Positions 36,584-46,039 of a DNA stretch of 64,000 nt are shown piece by piece (the first letter of the stretch is position 1; the number at the start of each line of letters is the position of its first letter). Origin of the DNA: Saccharicrinis sp963665705 (GTDB taxonomy: Bacteria > Bacteroidota > Bacteroidia > Bacteroidales > Marinilabiliaceae). The notes under the pieces were generated by a model that worked only from the letters and a program-made list of their open reading frames with translations, did not search any database and was not told where the DNA came from. A program made the translations under genes and the position numbers. The DNA is taken from assembly GCA_963665705.1 (NCBI GenBank), contig OY762448.1:2108001-2172000 (forward strand), given 5' to 3'.

Positions 36584-36606
36584 TTTTAAACCTTAAATAA
36601 ATACTA

Positions 36607-38589
36607 GTGAAACATTCTTGCAGAACTACGCTATTTTTATCAGTATTCTTTTTTATTCTTTTCGATATTTCGGGATATACGCAAAAGCTAAGTACAAAAT
36701 CGAAAAAAGCAGTTGCTCTATATAAAGAAGCAGGTAATTTTTTCAGTATGGATCAGTTTGAAAGAGCTAAGCAGCCTTTAAATGAAGCTATAAACAAAGA
36801 TCCTGATTTCCTGGAGGCGTATTTGTTGTTATCAGAAGTTTATTACGAGCAAAAGGATTTTCAAAATCAGGCTAATATATTAGAAACTGTTATCAATAAG
36901 GATTCAACATTTTACGTTTTTAGTTACTATAGTTTAGGTGTTGCTAATTTTAATTTAGATAGGTTTGATGAAGCTTTAAAATGGTTCCGTAAATATTACG
37001 ATAAAACCAGTAGTATAAAATCAAAGCAAAAAGTAGATCGTTGGATTAAGAAAACATTATTTGTGAAGGTTGCAAAAGAAAATCCTAAGGATATAAATGC
37101 TGTTAATCTGGGTGAAAATGTAAATAGTGTTAATAATGAATATTGGCCTAGTATAACAGCCGATGATCAAACTTTAGTTTATACAGTATTGGTGCCACGA
37201 GAAAAGGCCTTGGCAAATAAACCCTTTGTTCCTGCTATGGCTAATTATTATCATGAAGATTTTTATAGAGCAGTTAAAGATCAGTCTGGAGAATGGAATA
37301 AAGGAGTTGCTTTAACAGCACCTATAAATACCGAAAGTAATGAAGGTGCTCAAAGTCTTTCTGCCGATGGAAACTGGATGTTTTTTACTGCTTGTGGTAG
37401 AAGTGATACCAGGGGATCTTGCGATATTTATTTTAGTTATAGAACAGAGTATGGTTGGAGTGAACCTATAAACATTGGTCCACCAGTGAATTCACCTTAT
37501 TGGGAATCTCAACCATCCTTTTCATCGGATGGAAAAACTTTGTATTACTCCAGTAATAGAGGAGGAGGTAATGGAGGTAATGATATTTGGAAAGCTGAAA
37601 TGGTAGGTTTTCAATCAGATGGTACCCCTTTTTTTGGAAAACCAGTGAATCTGGGAAAAAAAGTAAATACACCTTTTAATGAAGTGTCCCCATTTATTCA
37701 TCCGGATAATCATACGTTATATTTTTCTTCTAATGGATGGTCTGGAATGGGTGAGATGGATATCTTTTTGTCCAGGAAAAATAAAAATAATCAATTTGAG
37801 GAAGCTGAAAACTTAGGATATCCAATTAATTCATCAGGTGATGATGTAGGGTTAATAGTGACAGCTGATGGACAAAAAGCTTATTTTTCCTCCGAAAGAT
37901 TTGGAAAATCATTTGGAGGAAAGGATTTATATAGTTTTAATATGCCACCAGAAATTCAACCCAAACCTGTTTCATATGTCAGAGGAAGAGTTTTTGATTT
38001 TGACACTAAGGAAAAATTAGAAGCATCTTTTGAGTTAAAAGATATCAATACTAAAAAAATGGTTGTTCGTGCGTCATCAACAGGCTTCTCTGGTGAGTTT
38101 TTAATTTGTTTGCCTGCAGGCAATTCATATGCCTTAAATGTATCCAAAAAAGGATATCTGTTTTATTCTGATCATTTCGATATGGAAAAAGAAAGTTCTT
38201 CAGTAGATCCAATGGTTATGGATGTGTATTTGAAGAAGATTAAGATTGGGCAGCAAATTGTATTAAATAATATATTCTATGAAACAGATTCGTATGTGCT
38301 AAAAGATGTTTCAGAAGTTGAGCTGGAAAAGATTGTTAGTTTTTTAACAGCTAATCCAACGGTTAAAGCAGAAATTATTGGGTATACAGATAATATAGGT
38401 AGTAAAGAATACAATATTAATTTAAGTAATAAGAGAGCTGAGCAAGTCTATAATTATTTAGTAAAAGCAGGAATTGATCAATCCAGATTATCTCATGAAG
38501 GTAAAGGAATGGCAAACCCTGTAGCAACCAATGATACTGAAGCTGGCAGAGCAAAAAACAGACGTACTGAAATGAAAATTGTTGAGTGA
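36607..38589 (+). CDS. PorE-like protein: TPR, PD40 propeller, regulatory-like domain, OmpA
   Basis: A 660-aa envelope protein. After a signal peptide come TPR repeats (about 30-145), a PD40/WD40-like beta-propeller (about 165-440, repeats such as YYSSNRGGGNGGNDIWKAEM and YFSSNGWSGMGEMDIFLS), a carboxypeptidase-regulatory-like domain (about 455-545) and an OmpA peptidoglycan-binding domain (about 555-660, NLSNKRAEQVYNYL, AGRAKNRRTEM). This is the domain order of PorE, a T9SS component of Porphyromonas gingivalis, but related proteins of other function share it, and this one has no clear lipobox. Translation starts with GTG; no ATG is close by. It ends one base before the convergent mazG gene. 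Confidence 0.82.
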   Translation: MKHSCRTTLFLSVFFFILFDISGYTQKLSTKSKKAVALYKEAGNFFSMDQFERAKQPLNEAINKDPDFLEAYLLLSEVYYEQKDFQNQANILETVINKDSTFYVFSYYSLGVANFNLDRFDEALKWFRKYYDKTSSIKSKQKVDRWIKKTLFVKVAKENPKDINAVNLGENVNSVNNEYWPSITADDQTLVYTVLVPREKALANKPFVPAMANYYHEDFYRAVKDQSGEWNKGVALTAPINTESNEGAQSLSADGNWMFFTACGRSDTRGSCDIYFSYRTEYGWSEPINIGPPVNSPYWESQPSFSSDGKTLYYSSNRGGGNGGNDIWKAEMVGFQSDGTPFFGKPVNLGKKVNTPFNEVSPFIHPDNHTLYFSSNGWSGMGEMDIFLSRKNKNNQFEEAENLGYPINSSGDDVGLIVTADGQKAYFSSERFGKSFGGKDLYSFNMPPEIQPKPVSYVRGRVFDFDTKEKLEASFELKDINTKKMVVRASSTGFSGEFLICLPAGNSYALNVSKKGYLFYSDHFDMEKESSSVDPMVMDVYLKKIKIGQQIVLNNIFYETDSYVLKDVSEVELEKIVSFLTANPTVKAEIIGYTDNIGSKEYNINLSNKRAEQVYNYLVKAGIDQSRLSHEGKGMANPVATNDTEAGRAKNRRTEMKIVE

Positions 38590-38590
38590 T

Positions 38591-39379
38591 CTACTGTTCA
38601 CTCAACTTATCATGTTTTTTAGCTTCGTCCCATATTACATCCATTTCTTCAAGAGACATGTTTTTTAAGTCAATTCCTTGCTTAATTGTTTTTTCTTCAA
38701 GATAATTAAAGCGACTTATGAATTTGCGGTTGGTTCTTTCCAAAGCATTTTCAGGATTTACGCCATATAAACGAGCCGTGTTAATAATAGAAAATAATAA
38801 GTCTCCGAATTCAGCTTCCATTTTATCCTGATCACATTGTGCAATTTCCTCTTTTACCTCATTGATTTCTTCCTGAACTTTTTCCCAAACTTGTTCTCTG
38901 TTCTCCCAATCAAAACCAACACCTCTTGCTTTTTCCTGTATTCTATTTGCTTTTACTAAAGCGGGTAAACTATCCGGAACTCCAGCTAAAACGGATTTAT
39001 TGCCACCTTTTTCCTTTAGTTTAAGTTTTTCCCAGTTTTCCTCAACTTCTCTGGCATTACTAACTTCGGTGTCGCTAAAAATATGTGGATGTCTGTATAT
39101 TAATTTCTCGTTTAAGGAATCAATAACATCTTTAATATTAAACTGATTTTTTTCTTCCCCTATCTTTGCATAAAAAACGATATGGAGAAGTATATCACCT
39201 AATTCTTTTTTTAAAGCTGTATGATCATTTTTGATTATAGCATCAGCAAGTTCATAGGTTTCTTCAATGGTAAGTGTTCTTAGTGATTCATTGGTTTGTT
39301 CCTTATCCCATGGGCATTTTGCCCTAAGTTCATCCATTATATGAAGTAATTTTTCAAAGGAGCTTAATTTATCTTGCAT
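38591..39379 (-). CDS. mazG: Nucleoside triphosphate pyrophosphohydrolase MazG
   Basis: House-cleaning enzyme that cuts NTPs to NMP and pyrophosphate. It has 262 aa with two MazG domains: the N-terminal one has CPWDKEQTNESLR, EETYELADAI and ELGDILLHIVFYAKI with the metal-binding E-E-x-x-E/E-x-x-D pattern, and the C-terminal one has EEINEVKEEI and EFGDLLFSIINTARLYGV. Length and motifs are those of classical MazG. It converges tail to tail with the PorE-like gene. Confidence 0.95.
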   Translation of the reverse strand: MQDKLSSFEKLLHIMDELRAKCPWDKEQTNESLRTLTIEETYELADAIIKNDHTALKKELGDILLHIVFYAKIGEEKNQFNIKDVIDSLNEKLIYRHPHIFSDTEVSNAREVEENWEKLKLKEKGGNKSVLAGVPDSLPALVKANRIQEKARGVGFDWENREQVWEKVQEEINEVKEEIAQCDQDKMEAEFGDLLFSIINTARLYGVNPENALERTNRKFISRFNYLEEKTIKQGIDLKNMSLEEMDVIWDEAKKHDKLSEQ

Positions 39380-39493
39380 AGCAATAATTTTTTACGATTT
39401 TTATTGAAAATCAAAAGTAAAAATAAAGAAGGAAACTCATATGGAATCGTGTAAATTTGTTTTAATTTGCATTACCATTACGTAAAATAATAT

Positions 39494-40447
39494 ATGATAG
39501 AAAAACTAATTTATCTCGAATCGGTTGATTTGATAGAGTTTTTAGGGGTTAAAAATGTAAAACTCGATATTTTAAAAAATAAATTTCCGAAACTACGAAT
39601 AATAGCCAGAGGAGATTGGCTTAAGGCCATGGGTGATGAAGAAGAGGTGGCTCTATTCGAAGAAAAAGTTCATTTATTATTAGATCATTATAATGAATAT
39701 AATGTATTAAGCGAACATTCTATAATCGATATTATTGAAAGTGGAGTTGTTGGAAAGAAAAGAGGCATTGATGATGTTATTCTCTATGGCGTTAATGGAA
39801 AGCCAATTAAAGGTAGAACGCCTAATCAGCAACTCTTTGTAAAGGAATACGATAAAAATGATTTAATACTTGCAATAGGTCCGGCAGGATCTGGTAAAAC
39901 ATATACGGCAATAGCCTTAGCTGTGAGAGCTTTAAAAAGGAGAGAGGTCAGGCGAATTATTTTAAGTAGACCAGCAGTGGAGGCGGGCGAAAAGTTAGGT
40001 TTTTTGCCTGGTGATATGAAAGAAAAAATAGATCCTTATTTACAACCGTTATATGATGCTTTACAAGATATGATTCCTTCTGCTAAACTAAAGGATTATA
40101 TGGAGAACGGAACCATACAGATTGCTCCTTTAGCCTATATGAGAGGGCGAACATTAAATGAAGCCTTTGTAATATTGGATGAGGCTCAAAATACTACTAC
40201 CAATCAAATTAAAATGTTTTTAACCCGTATGGGGCAAAGTACCAAGTACGTGGTTACCGGTGATATTACTCAAATTGATTTACCAAAAGCATCTATGTCA
40301 GGATTAGTCCAGGCTATGAGAATTTTAAAGAATGTGAAGGGGATTAAAACCATTCATTTTACTGTTAAAGATATTGTTAGGCATCCATTGGTTCAAAGAA
40401 TAGTTGAAGCTTATGATAAGTCTGATGAAAAGAAAAATGAAGCATAG
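39494..40447 (+). CDS. PhoH-family ATPase
   Basis: PhoH-like P-loop ATPase (YbeZ type), 317 aa. A small N-terminal domain (KLRIIARGDWLKAMGDEEEV) precedes the ATPase core with Walker A GPAGSGKTYTAIALAVRAL, SRPAVEAGEKLGFLPGDM, Walker B FVILDEAQNTTTNQIKMFLT and TGDITQIDLP. Relatives work with YbeY and RNA-maturation factors. It is divergent from mazG (about 115 bp) and followed by the dehydratase-like pair. Confidence 0.93.
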   Translation: MIEKLIYLESVDLIEFLGVKNVKLDILKNKFPKLRIIARGDWLKAMGDEEEVALFEEKVHLLLDHYNEYNVLSEHSIIDIIESGVVGKKRGIDDVILYGVNGKPIKGRTPNQQLFVKEYDKNDLILAIGPAGSGKTYTAIALAVRALKRREVRRIILSRPAVEAGEKLGFLPGDMKEKIDPYLQPLYDALQDMIPSAKLKDYMENGTIQIAPLAYMRGRTLNEAFVILDEAQNTTTNQIKMFLTRMGQSTKYVVTGDITQIDLPKASMSGLVQAMRILKNVKGIKTIHFTVKDIVRHPLVQRIVEAYDKSDEKKNEA

Positions 40448-40503
40448 TTTAGTATCTATTTGTAGTTTGAAATAAAATAAATTAATCTAATCTTAAATAT
40501 ATA

Positions 40504-41778
40504 ATGTCTGACTATGCAAAAATGTGGGCTGATCTAGGCCTTGATAATGATAATCATAATGCTCTTTTGGAGGCATTAGGTGGAGCCTATCAATCCATTT
40601 ATATGTCGCAGGAAAAACGAGCAAAAGGGATGGAGTACTTTGATTTTGTGATGAGTGAAGCTCATGGATTAAGAATCAAAGAATTATGTGATGAAAAGGA
40701 AGCTGGTAAGAAAATAATAGGATCTTTTTGTGTGTTTGTTCCTGAAGAAATTGTACTTGCTGCAGGTTGTACTTCAGTGGGATTATGCTCTGGAGCCGAT
40801 TTTGCTCAGGAAGAAGTAGAAAAGGTGATACCTCGTAATACATGTTCGTTAATCAAATCTTTTTTCGGATTTAAATTAGGCAAGGTTTGTCCTTATATGG
40901 AGGTTTCGGATTTAATTGTTGGTGAAAATACCTGTGATGGTAAGAAAAAATCATTTGAAACATTTAAGGAATTAGTTCCTAATTTTTACCAAATGGATTT
41001 ACCTCAAACTAAAACACCTGAATCTAAGCAGGTTCTAAAACAAGAATTTATTAAATTCTTGAAACAATTAGAGGAAATGACTGGTAAATCTGTGAGTTTT
41101 GAAGATCTTAAGCAAGGTATTGCATCTGTAAATTCCAAAAGAAAAGCATTGCATCGTTTGAGTAGTCTAAGGGCTGCTAATCCATCACCGGTATCCGGTC
41201 TTGATGCATTGTTAATTAATCAGGTATCGTTTTTAGATAATATAGATCGGTTTACAGAAAATGTAAATACAATATGTGATAATATTGAACTTGAGATCAA
41301 GGAAAATAAGGGAGTAAAAGAAGCTGATTTACCACGTATTGTAATATCCGGATGTCCAATGGCGGTTCCCAACTGGAAATTACCATCTGTAATTGAATCT
41401 TCTGGTGCAGTCATCGTTGGAGAAGAATCTTGTATTGGTGAAAGAGGAATGCGTAATTTAACTGATGATTCTGCAACAACTTTAGATGGGCTAATTGATG
41501 CCATTGTTGATCGTTATTTTCAAATAGATTGTGCCATATTTACACCAAATAATGAACGTGTGGATCATATTCAGGAAATGGTAGACAAATATAAAGCTGA
41601 TGGTGTTATTCATTATGGACTTCAGTTTTGTCAACCTTATATTATGGAATCATTTTCAGTAGAAAAAGAGTTGGAAAAGAAAGGTATTCCAGTGCTGCGA
41701 TTGGAAACTGATTACAGCCAGGAAGATATGGGACAGTTGTCCACCAGAGTGGAAGCTTTTGTTGAGATGATCAAATAG
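40504..41778 (+). CDS. 2-hydroxyacyl-CoA dehydratase-like / double-cubane cluster protein
   Basis: A 424-aa protein of the HgdB/YjiM (FldB/FldC dehydratase D-subunit) family, whose best-studied single-subunit branch carries an [8Fe-9S] double-cubane cluster. Cysteines are placed as expected: AAGCTSVGLCSGAD, IPRNTCSLIKS, KVCPYMEV, VGENTCDGKKKSFE and, late, QFCQPYIMES. The following gene encodes the matching ATP-driven electron activator, 24 bp on. The natural substrate of YjiM-like proteins is not known; reduction of small hard-to-reduce molecules at low potential is the likely chemistry. No CoA-substrate genes are nearby, which speaks against a dedicated amino-acid fermentation dehydratase. 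Confidence 0.82.
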   Translation: MSDYAKMWADLGLDNDNHNALLEALGGAYQSIYMSQEKRAKGMEYFDFVMSEAHGLRIKELCDEKEAGKKIIGSFCVFVPEEIVLAAGCTSVGLCSGADFAQEEVEKVIPRNTCSLIKSFFGFKLGKVCPYMEVSDLIVGENTCDGKKKSFETFKELVPNFYQMDLPQTKTPESKQVLKQEFIKFLKQLEEMTGKSVSFEDLKQGIASVNSKRKALHRLSSLRAANPSPVSGLDALLINQVSFLDNIDRFTENVNTICDNIELEIKENKGVKEADLPRIVISGCPMAVPNWKLPSVIESSGAVIVGEESCIGERGMRNLTDDSATTLDGLIDAIVDRYFQIDCAIFTPNNERVDHIQEMVDKYKADGVIHYGLQFCQPYIMESFSVEKELEKKGIPVLRLETDYSQEDMGQLSTRVEAFVEMIK

Positions 41779-41802
41779 TTCTACTTTAAAATAAGCTATT
41801 AT

Positions 41803-42549
41803 ATGAAGCATGCTGGGATTGATATAGGTTCTCGAAGTATTGAATTGGTGGTATTAGAAAATGGGCAGCAAATTATAGCACGTCAAACAGATTCTGGTCA
41901 TAATCCAATAGAAAGAGTTAAAGAACTGATTGCTGATGTTTCATTTGACAAAATTGTGGCTACCGGATATGGACGGTCAATTGCTGAGATAACTTTTGAT
42001 TTTCCTACAGTTACTGAAATCAAGGCTTATGGTGTTGGTGCAGCTTCATTATATCCAGGTATTAGAGGAGTGTTAGATATTGGTGGACAGGATACAAAAG
42101 TGATTATTCTCAGTGAAAAGGGGAAAGTATTGAAGTTCGAAATGAATGATAAGTGCGCAGCAGGAACCGGCAAATTTCTGGAAATGATGGCTGGTTCATT
42201 AGGTTATACTTCAGAAACAATAGGCATGTCTGCATTAAAAGGAAGAAAAGGTATTGAAATAAATAGTATGTGTGCTGTGTTTGCTGAGTCAGAAGTTACT
42301 TCATTGATGGCAAAAGGTTGTCATCGTGATGATATAGCCCTAGCTATACACCAGTCTGTTTGTAAAAGAGCAATTGGCATGATTCGTCGACAAAATATGA
42401 CACTACCGTTAATGTTTGCTGGAGGTGTAGCTAATAATGTTTGTATGGTTCATTTAATAAAAGAAGCACTTGGGCAGGATATTATTATTCCTAATTCTCC
42501 ACAATTTGTAGGCGCACATGGAGCTGCCATTATAGCTGGAGAAAATTAA
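41803..42549 (+). CDS. yjiL: YjiL-like ATP-dependent activator (BadF/HgdC family)
   Basis: Dehydratase/double-cubane protein activator of 248 aa. It uses ATP to push a low-potential electron from its [4Fe-4S] cluster to the partner. Family features: IDIGSRSIELVVLENG, VLDIGGQDTKVI, the cluster cysteines in NDKCAAGTGKFLEMM and NSMCAVFAESEVTS, and MFAGGVANNVCMV. It is coupled to the preceding gene and ends at a strong hairpin terminator. Confidence 0.9.
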   Translation: MKHAGIDIGSRSIELVVLENGQQIIARQTDSGHNPIERVKELIADVSFDKIVATGYGRSIAEITFDFPTVTEIKAYGVGAASLYPGIRGVLDIGGQDTKVIILSEKGKVLKFEMNDKCAAGTGKFLEMMAGSLGYTSETIGMSALKGRKGIEINSMCAVFAESEVTSLMAKGCHRDDIALAIHQSVCKRAIGMIRRQNMTLPLMFAGGVANNVCMVHLIKEALGQDIIIPNSPQFVGAHGAAIIAGEN

Positions 42550-42558
42550 GAAATAAAA

Positions 42559-42592
42559 AACGGCATTAGAATCTGAATATTCTAATGCCGTT
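42559..42592. terminator. Bidirectional hairpin terminator
   Basis: A perfect 14-bp stem AACGGCATTAGAAT/ATTCTAATGCCGTT with a six-base loop stands between the convergent yjiL-like gene and the coiled-coil lipoprotein gene. A-rich before and T-rich after, so it can serve both strands. Confidence 0.88.
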
Positions 42593-42618
42593 CATATTTT
42601 ATTATATTAAAGGTGTTA

Positions 42619-43338
42619 TTAATAATGCCCTAGTTCCTTAGCAATTTTATCAATATTCTTATTCTTATTAGGATCGATAACCTGATTATTAGATTTTGCA
42701 GTTAGCAATTCCTTTCTTAGTTCTATAAACGTTTTTGAAATACTCTCAAGTTTATCTTTATTATTAATTAATTGTTGCTCAAAAGAGACTAATTTTTGTT
42801 TGTTTGTTTCTAGTTCTTTACTTACAGATTGATTAGAAGAACTTAGCTTGGAATATTTATTTTTTTGAATAACCATTTCATTTTCAAGTTGAATAAACCT
42901 TTCTTTTGAAAGTTTAAGGGCGTATTTAATACTAGCAGTATCTCTCACTAATTTTTGTTTGTCTTTTTTTAGTTCTTCAAGTTCGCTTAAAACCGACTGA
43001 GAGGTTTGTTTTTGAGATTTGTATTTACTTAGTGTTGTTTTAAGTTCATTATCAAGTTTTTCATTTAAATCGGTAAGCTGAGTTACTTTAACTAATAAAT
43101 CACTCATCTCATCAGATTTTACAGCATTACTTAAATGAAGGTCATTTTTCATTTCTTCAAACTCCTTCACCATAAGATTAACTTTGTTATTTAAGTTTTT
43201 ATTCTCTTTTTTGGTAGAATTCAGTTCTTTATTCAGTTTTGAATTTTCAAGCAAAGCCGCATCGTATTTCATTTTTGAAACAATACAGCTATTTAAAGAT
43301 AGAGCAAGAATAATTCCTAATATAATTTGTTTATGCAT
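42619..43338 (-). CDS. Coiled-coil lipoprotein
   Basis: A 239-aa protein with a lipoprotein signal (IILGIILALSLNSC, Cys near 18) followed by almost continuous coiled coil with leucine heptads (KELNSTKKENKNLNNKVNLM, VTQLTDLNEKLDNELKTTL). Only the last 25 residues differ. It is probably tethered to a membrane and reaches into the periplasm, perhaps as a spacer or scaffold. No catalytic motif; no named family. It shares an intergenic region with the divergent CarboxypepD_reg-like gene. Confidence 0.7.
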   Translation of the reverse strand: MHKQIILGIILALSLNSCIVSKMKYDAALLENSKLNKELNSTKKENKNLNNKVNLMVKEFEEMKNDLHLSNAVKSDEMSDLLVKVTQLTDLNEKLDNELKTTLSKYKSQKQTSQSVLSELEELKKDKQKLVRDTASIKYALKLSKERFIQLENEMVIQKNKYSKLSSSNQSVSKELETNKQKLVSFEQQLINNKDKLESISKTFIELRKELLTAKSNNQVIDPNKNKNIDKIAKELGHY

Positions 43339-43637
43339 ATGATCTTGGTGTTGATTTATTCATTTAACTAACCAAAAGTAGTAAAGTTTTTTTGAATAGA
43401 TATTTTTTTGCCGGATAGTATTAATCATTTTAATGATGATATATTTTAATTGCTTAATTGGTAAAAAAGGAAAATAAATGCCACAAGTTCATCTCGAATT
43501 GATTTTGTATATACGTTCATATTACAATTAAAAATTATTACTGTGTTAAATTCTATAGTAGTTGGTGTTTTATTTATAAATTAGCCTTCTTTAATTGACG
43601 ATATTTATCCATATTATTAAAATATTACATAATAAAT
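43339..43637. other. 299-bp divergent intergenic region
   Basis: Holds the promoters of the coiled-coil lipoprotein (minus) and the CarboxypepD_reg-like protein (plus). I see no gene, no strong hairpin and no convincing TAnnTTTG box on either strand. Confidence 0.4.
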
Positions 43638-44783
43638 ATGAAACTAATGAGGCACTATATATCAATTTGTTTAGTATTTAGCATTGCAGTTTTGTTTACG
43701 AATGTTTTTGCCCAGAATGTTACTGTAAAAGGAGTTGTATTAAATGCAGAAACAAATTTACCAGTTGAATTTGCAAATATCGGTATTGAAAATACATACT
43801 TAGGAACAGCATCGGATTTTGAAGGTCATTTTGAGTTAGAATTATCTAATTCCTTAGGTGGGAAAAAAATAATGATTTCGGCTGTTGGTTATAAAACAAA
43901 AATGTTTTTAGTTGGTGAATGGATAAATATAGATAGTGTAATAGTGCAGTTAATACCTACTAATTATGGTATTTCAGAAGTGGATGTAACAGCTAAATCA
44001 AAAATAGGTTATGGTATTATTAAAACTGCGTCAAATCTAATTTCTGACAATTATAAAACACAAGCTTTTTCGTATAAATGTTTCCTAAATACGTCCGGAA
44101 GTGAGGGAGCCTCCAGTTCTCAAATATTTTTAATGACAGATAAAAAGGGTTATCAAAACAGATCATATACGGATGCCTATACAAACAGGAATTATAAATT
44201 AATTGAAAATTCGGTTAAAGAGGAACCGCAGAGTTTTTCTAAAGGTTTAACTTATATTGATCAGGTTATTAATAGTGATATAACCCGATGTTCCGGAAAT
44301 ATTTTATCTGTAGAAAGTGTTAATGATTTTGAAGTAGAAATAATTGGAACAGAAATTTTTAAGGGAGACTCTGTTTGGGTGATCTCATATTCGTGCAATA
44401 ATCCTACAATTCAAAATTGTGGTGATCCCAATGCAATAAGTTATTCAGGGAAATTATGGGTGTCAGTAAAAAATTATGTAGTACTGAAAAACTGGAGTAT
44501 TACTAATCGCAAATACCCTTTTGTGCATGGTAATGATTTTAGTGTGTCTGAAAATGTGCCAGAAGCAAAAGTAAGTTATGAGGCGGAGGTAACTTACCGA
44601 CAAGATGATAGTAAGTATGTTTTAAATACAGTTGATTATAAATATACAGTTGATTCCGATGTGTCAAAAGTATATTTAAAGGTAATTGATGTAATACCTT
44701 ATGATGGTTCAGTTAAAGGACGTCAATATTTTAATAATCAAAATTGTAATAGCCATTTCTGGGGTGCTTTTCAAAAGCCATAA
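43638..44783 (+). CDS. CarboxypepD_reg-like secreted protein
   Basis: A 381-aa exported protein with a signal peptide (ISICLVFSIAVLFTNVFAQN) and an N-terminal carboxypeptidase regulatory-like beta-sandwich of the TonB-receptor kind (VTVKGVVLNAETNLPVEFAN, GTASDFEGHFELEL, MISAVGYKT). The next 250 residues form one beta-rich domain typical of Bacteroidota envelope proteins without TonB barrel. There is no plug or barrel, so it is not a receptor. Role unknown. A second ATG at 43647 is possible. Confidence 0.75.
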   Translation: MKLMRHYISICLVFSIAVLFTNVFAQNVTVKGVVLNAETNLPVEFANIGIENTYLGTASDFEGHFELELSNSLGGKKIMISAVGYKTKMFLVGEWINIDSVIVQLIPTNYGISEVDVTAKSKIGYGIIKTASNLISDNYKTQAFSYKCFLNTSGSEGASSSQIFLMTDKKGYQNRSYTDAYTNRNYKLIENSVKEEPQSFSKGLTYIDQVINSDITRCSGNILSVESVNDFEVEIIGTEIFKGDSVWVISYSCNNPTIQNCGDPNAISYSGKLWVSVKNYVVLKNWSITNRKYPFVHGNDFSVSENVPEAKVSYEAEVTYRQDDSKYVLNTVDYKYTVDSDVSKVYLKVIDVIPYDGSVKGRQYFNNQNCNSHFWGAFQKP

Positions 44784-44877
44784 TAACAACTTTTATCATC
44801 CAGTTTTGGTAAGTTATATATTATTGGATTTTGTGTGATTAATTTATTAAATTATAGTCAGGAAACATTTAAAATCT

Positions 44878-45999
44878 ATGGCTATGGATGATAAAATAAT
44901 AACACTAGCAACACTTACCTATGAAAAGTCTCAATTAGTTAAAACACTACTTGAAAATGAAGGGGTTGATTGTTTTCTCGAACATGTTAATTTGATTCAG
45001 GGTGCAATATCATCTGGGGTTCAGATTAATATTAAGGAAATTGATTTTGAACAAGCTATGATGGTTTTTGATGCCATACGTGAAGCGGATTATGATGTGC
45101 GCAAAAAAGAGTTCAAATTAGATGAAAATATAAAAATTCTCTGCCCTGTAGATTTCTCTGAATATTCAAGAAAAGCTGTAGATTTTGCTTTTGATTGGGT
45201 TTGTAAATTAAAAGGTGAAATTACTTTATTTAACTCTTATTTTTCTCCGGTTAATTCCGGACTTCCCTTTAGTGATTCTTATGTATATGATGTAAATATT
45301 GAGGATTTAAGCTCTGAATTAAGAGAAGAGAGTGAGAATAATATGAAGGAGCTTGAAGATGAATTAAAGCAAAGGGTTAAGGATGCAGATATAAGTGGAG
45401 TTAAAGTAACTGCTATAGTTAAAAGAGGAGTTGCAGAAGATGAGATTTTATCATATAGCCATTATTATGAACCATCTGTCATTGTGATGGGAACAAGGGG
45501 TGTTGATAAAAAGGCTGTTGATTTAATAGGAAGTGTAACTGCTGAAATATTTGAATTAGCAAAAAGACCAGTTTTAGCAATTCCAGAAAGTTTTAATTAT
45601 CAGGGTATTGAAAATGTTAAAAATATAGGTTATTTATCTACTTTTAGTGATGTAGATTTAGTAGCACTTGAAAAACTTTCGCAGATAGTTAACCCATTGG
45701 ATGTTAAAATTATTTGTTGTCATATTACAACAGAAGATGATTATAAAAAGGATCATGTTAAGTTGGAAGGTTTGATAGATCATTTTCAAAAAAGAAAAAT
45801 AAATACAAATTTTCAATTTGAATTAATTAAAAATGAAGATTTTTTGGTTGGTGTAGAAAGTTTTGTTCAATCTTATGGTGTTGATATATTGACTTTTACT
45901 GCGTATAAAAGAAACTTAATTGCCAGGCTTCTTAATGCATCAGTAGCCAAAAAAATGCTTTTTCATTCAACTACTCCAATATTGGTATTTCATGCATAA
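44878..45999 (+). CDS. DUF2007 plus tandem UspA universal stress protein
   Basis: A 373-aa protein with an N-terminal DUF2007-like domain (about 1-75, TLTYEKSQLVKTLLENEGVD) and two universal stress protein domains. The first Usp (about 80-240) has ILCPVDFSEYSRKAVDFAFDW and the nucleotide-binding GTRGVDKKAVDLIGSVTAEI (G-x2-G-x9-G-S type). The second (about 245-373) keeps the fold but lacks a clear ATP motif and ends in LFHSTTPILVFHA. Likely cytoplasmic stress or nucleotide sensor. The DUF2007-Usp fusion is unusual but not unique. Confidence 0.82.
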   Translation: MAMDDKIITLATLTYEKSQLVKTLLENEGVDCFLEHVNLIQGAISSGVQINIKEIDFEQAMMVFDAIREADYDVRKKEFKLDENIKILCPVDFSEYSRKAVDFAFDWVCKLKGEITLFNSYFSPVNSGLPFSDSYVYDVNIEDLSSELREESENNMKELEDELKQRVKDADISGVKVTAIVKRGVAEDEILSYSHYYEPSVIVMGTRGVDKKAVDLIGSVTAEIFELAKRPVLAIPESFNYQGIENVKNIGYLSTFSDVDLVALEKLSQIVNPLDVKIICCHITTEDDYKKDHVKLEGLIDHFQKRKINTNFQFELIKNEDFLVGVESFVQSYGVDILTFTAYKRNLIARLLNASVAKKMLFHSTTPILVFHA

Positions 46000-46039
46000 T
46001 TTTATATTTTTAGCTCTGAATTATAATGAATTACCTTAA

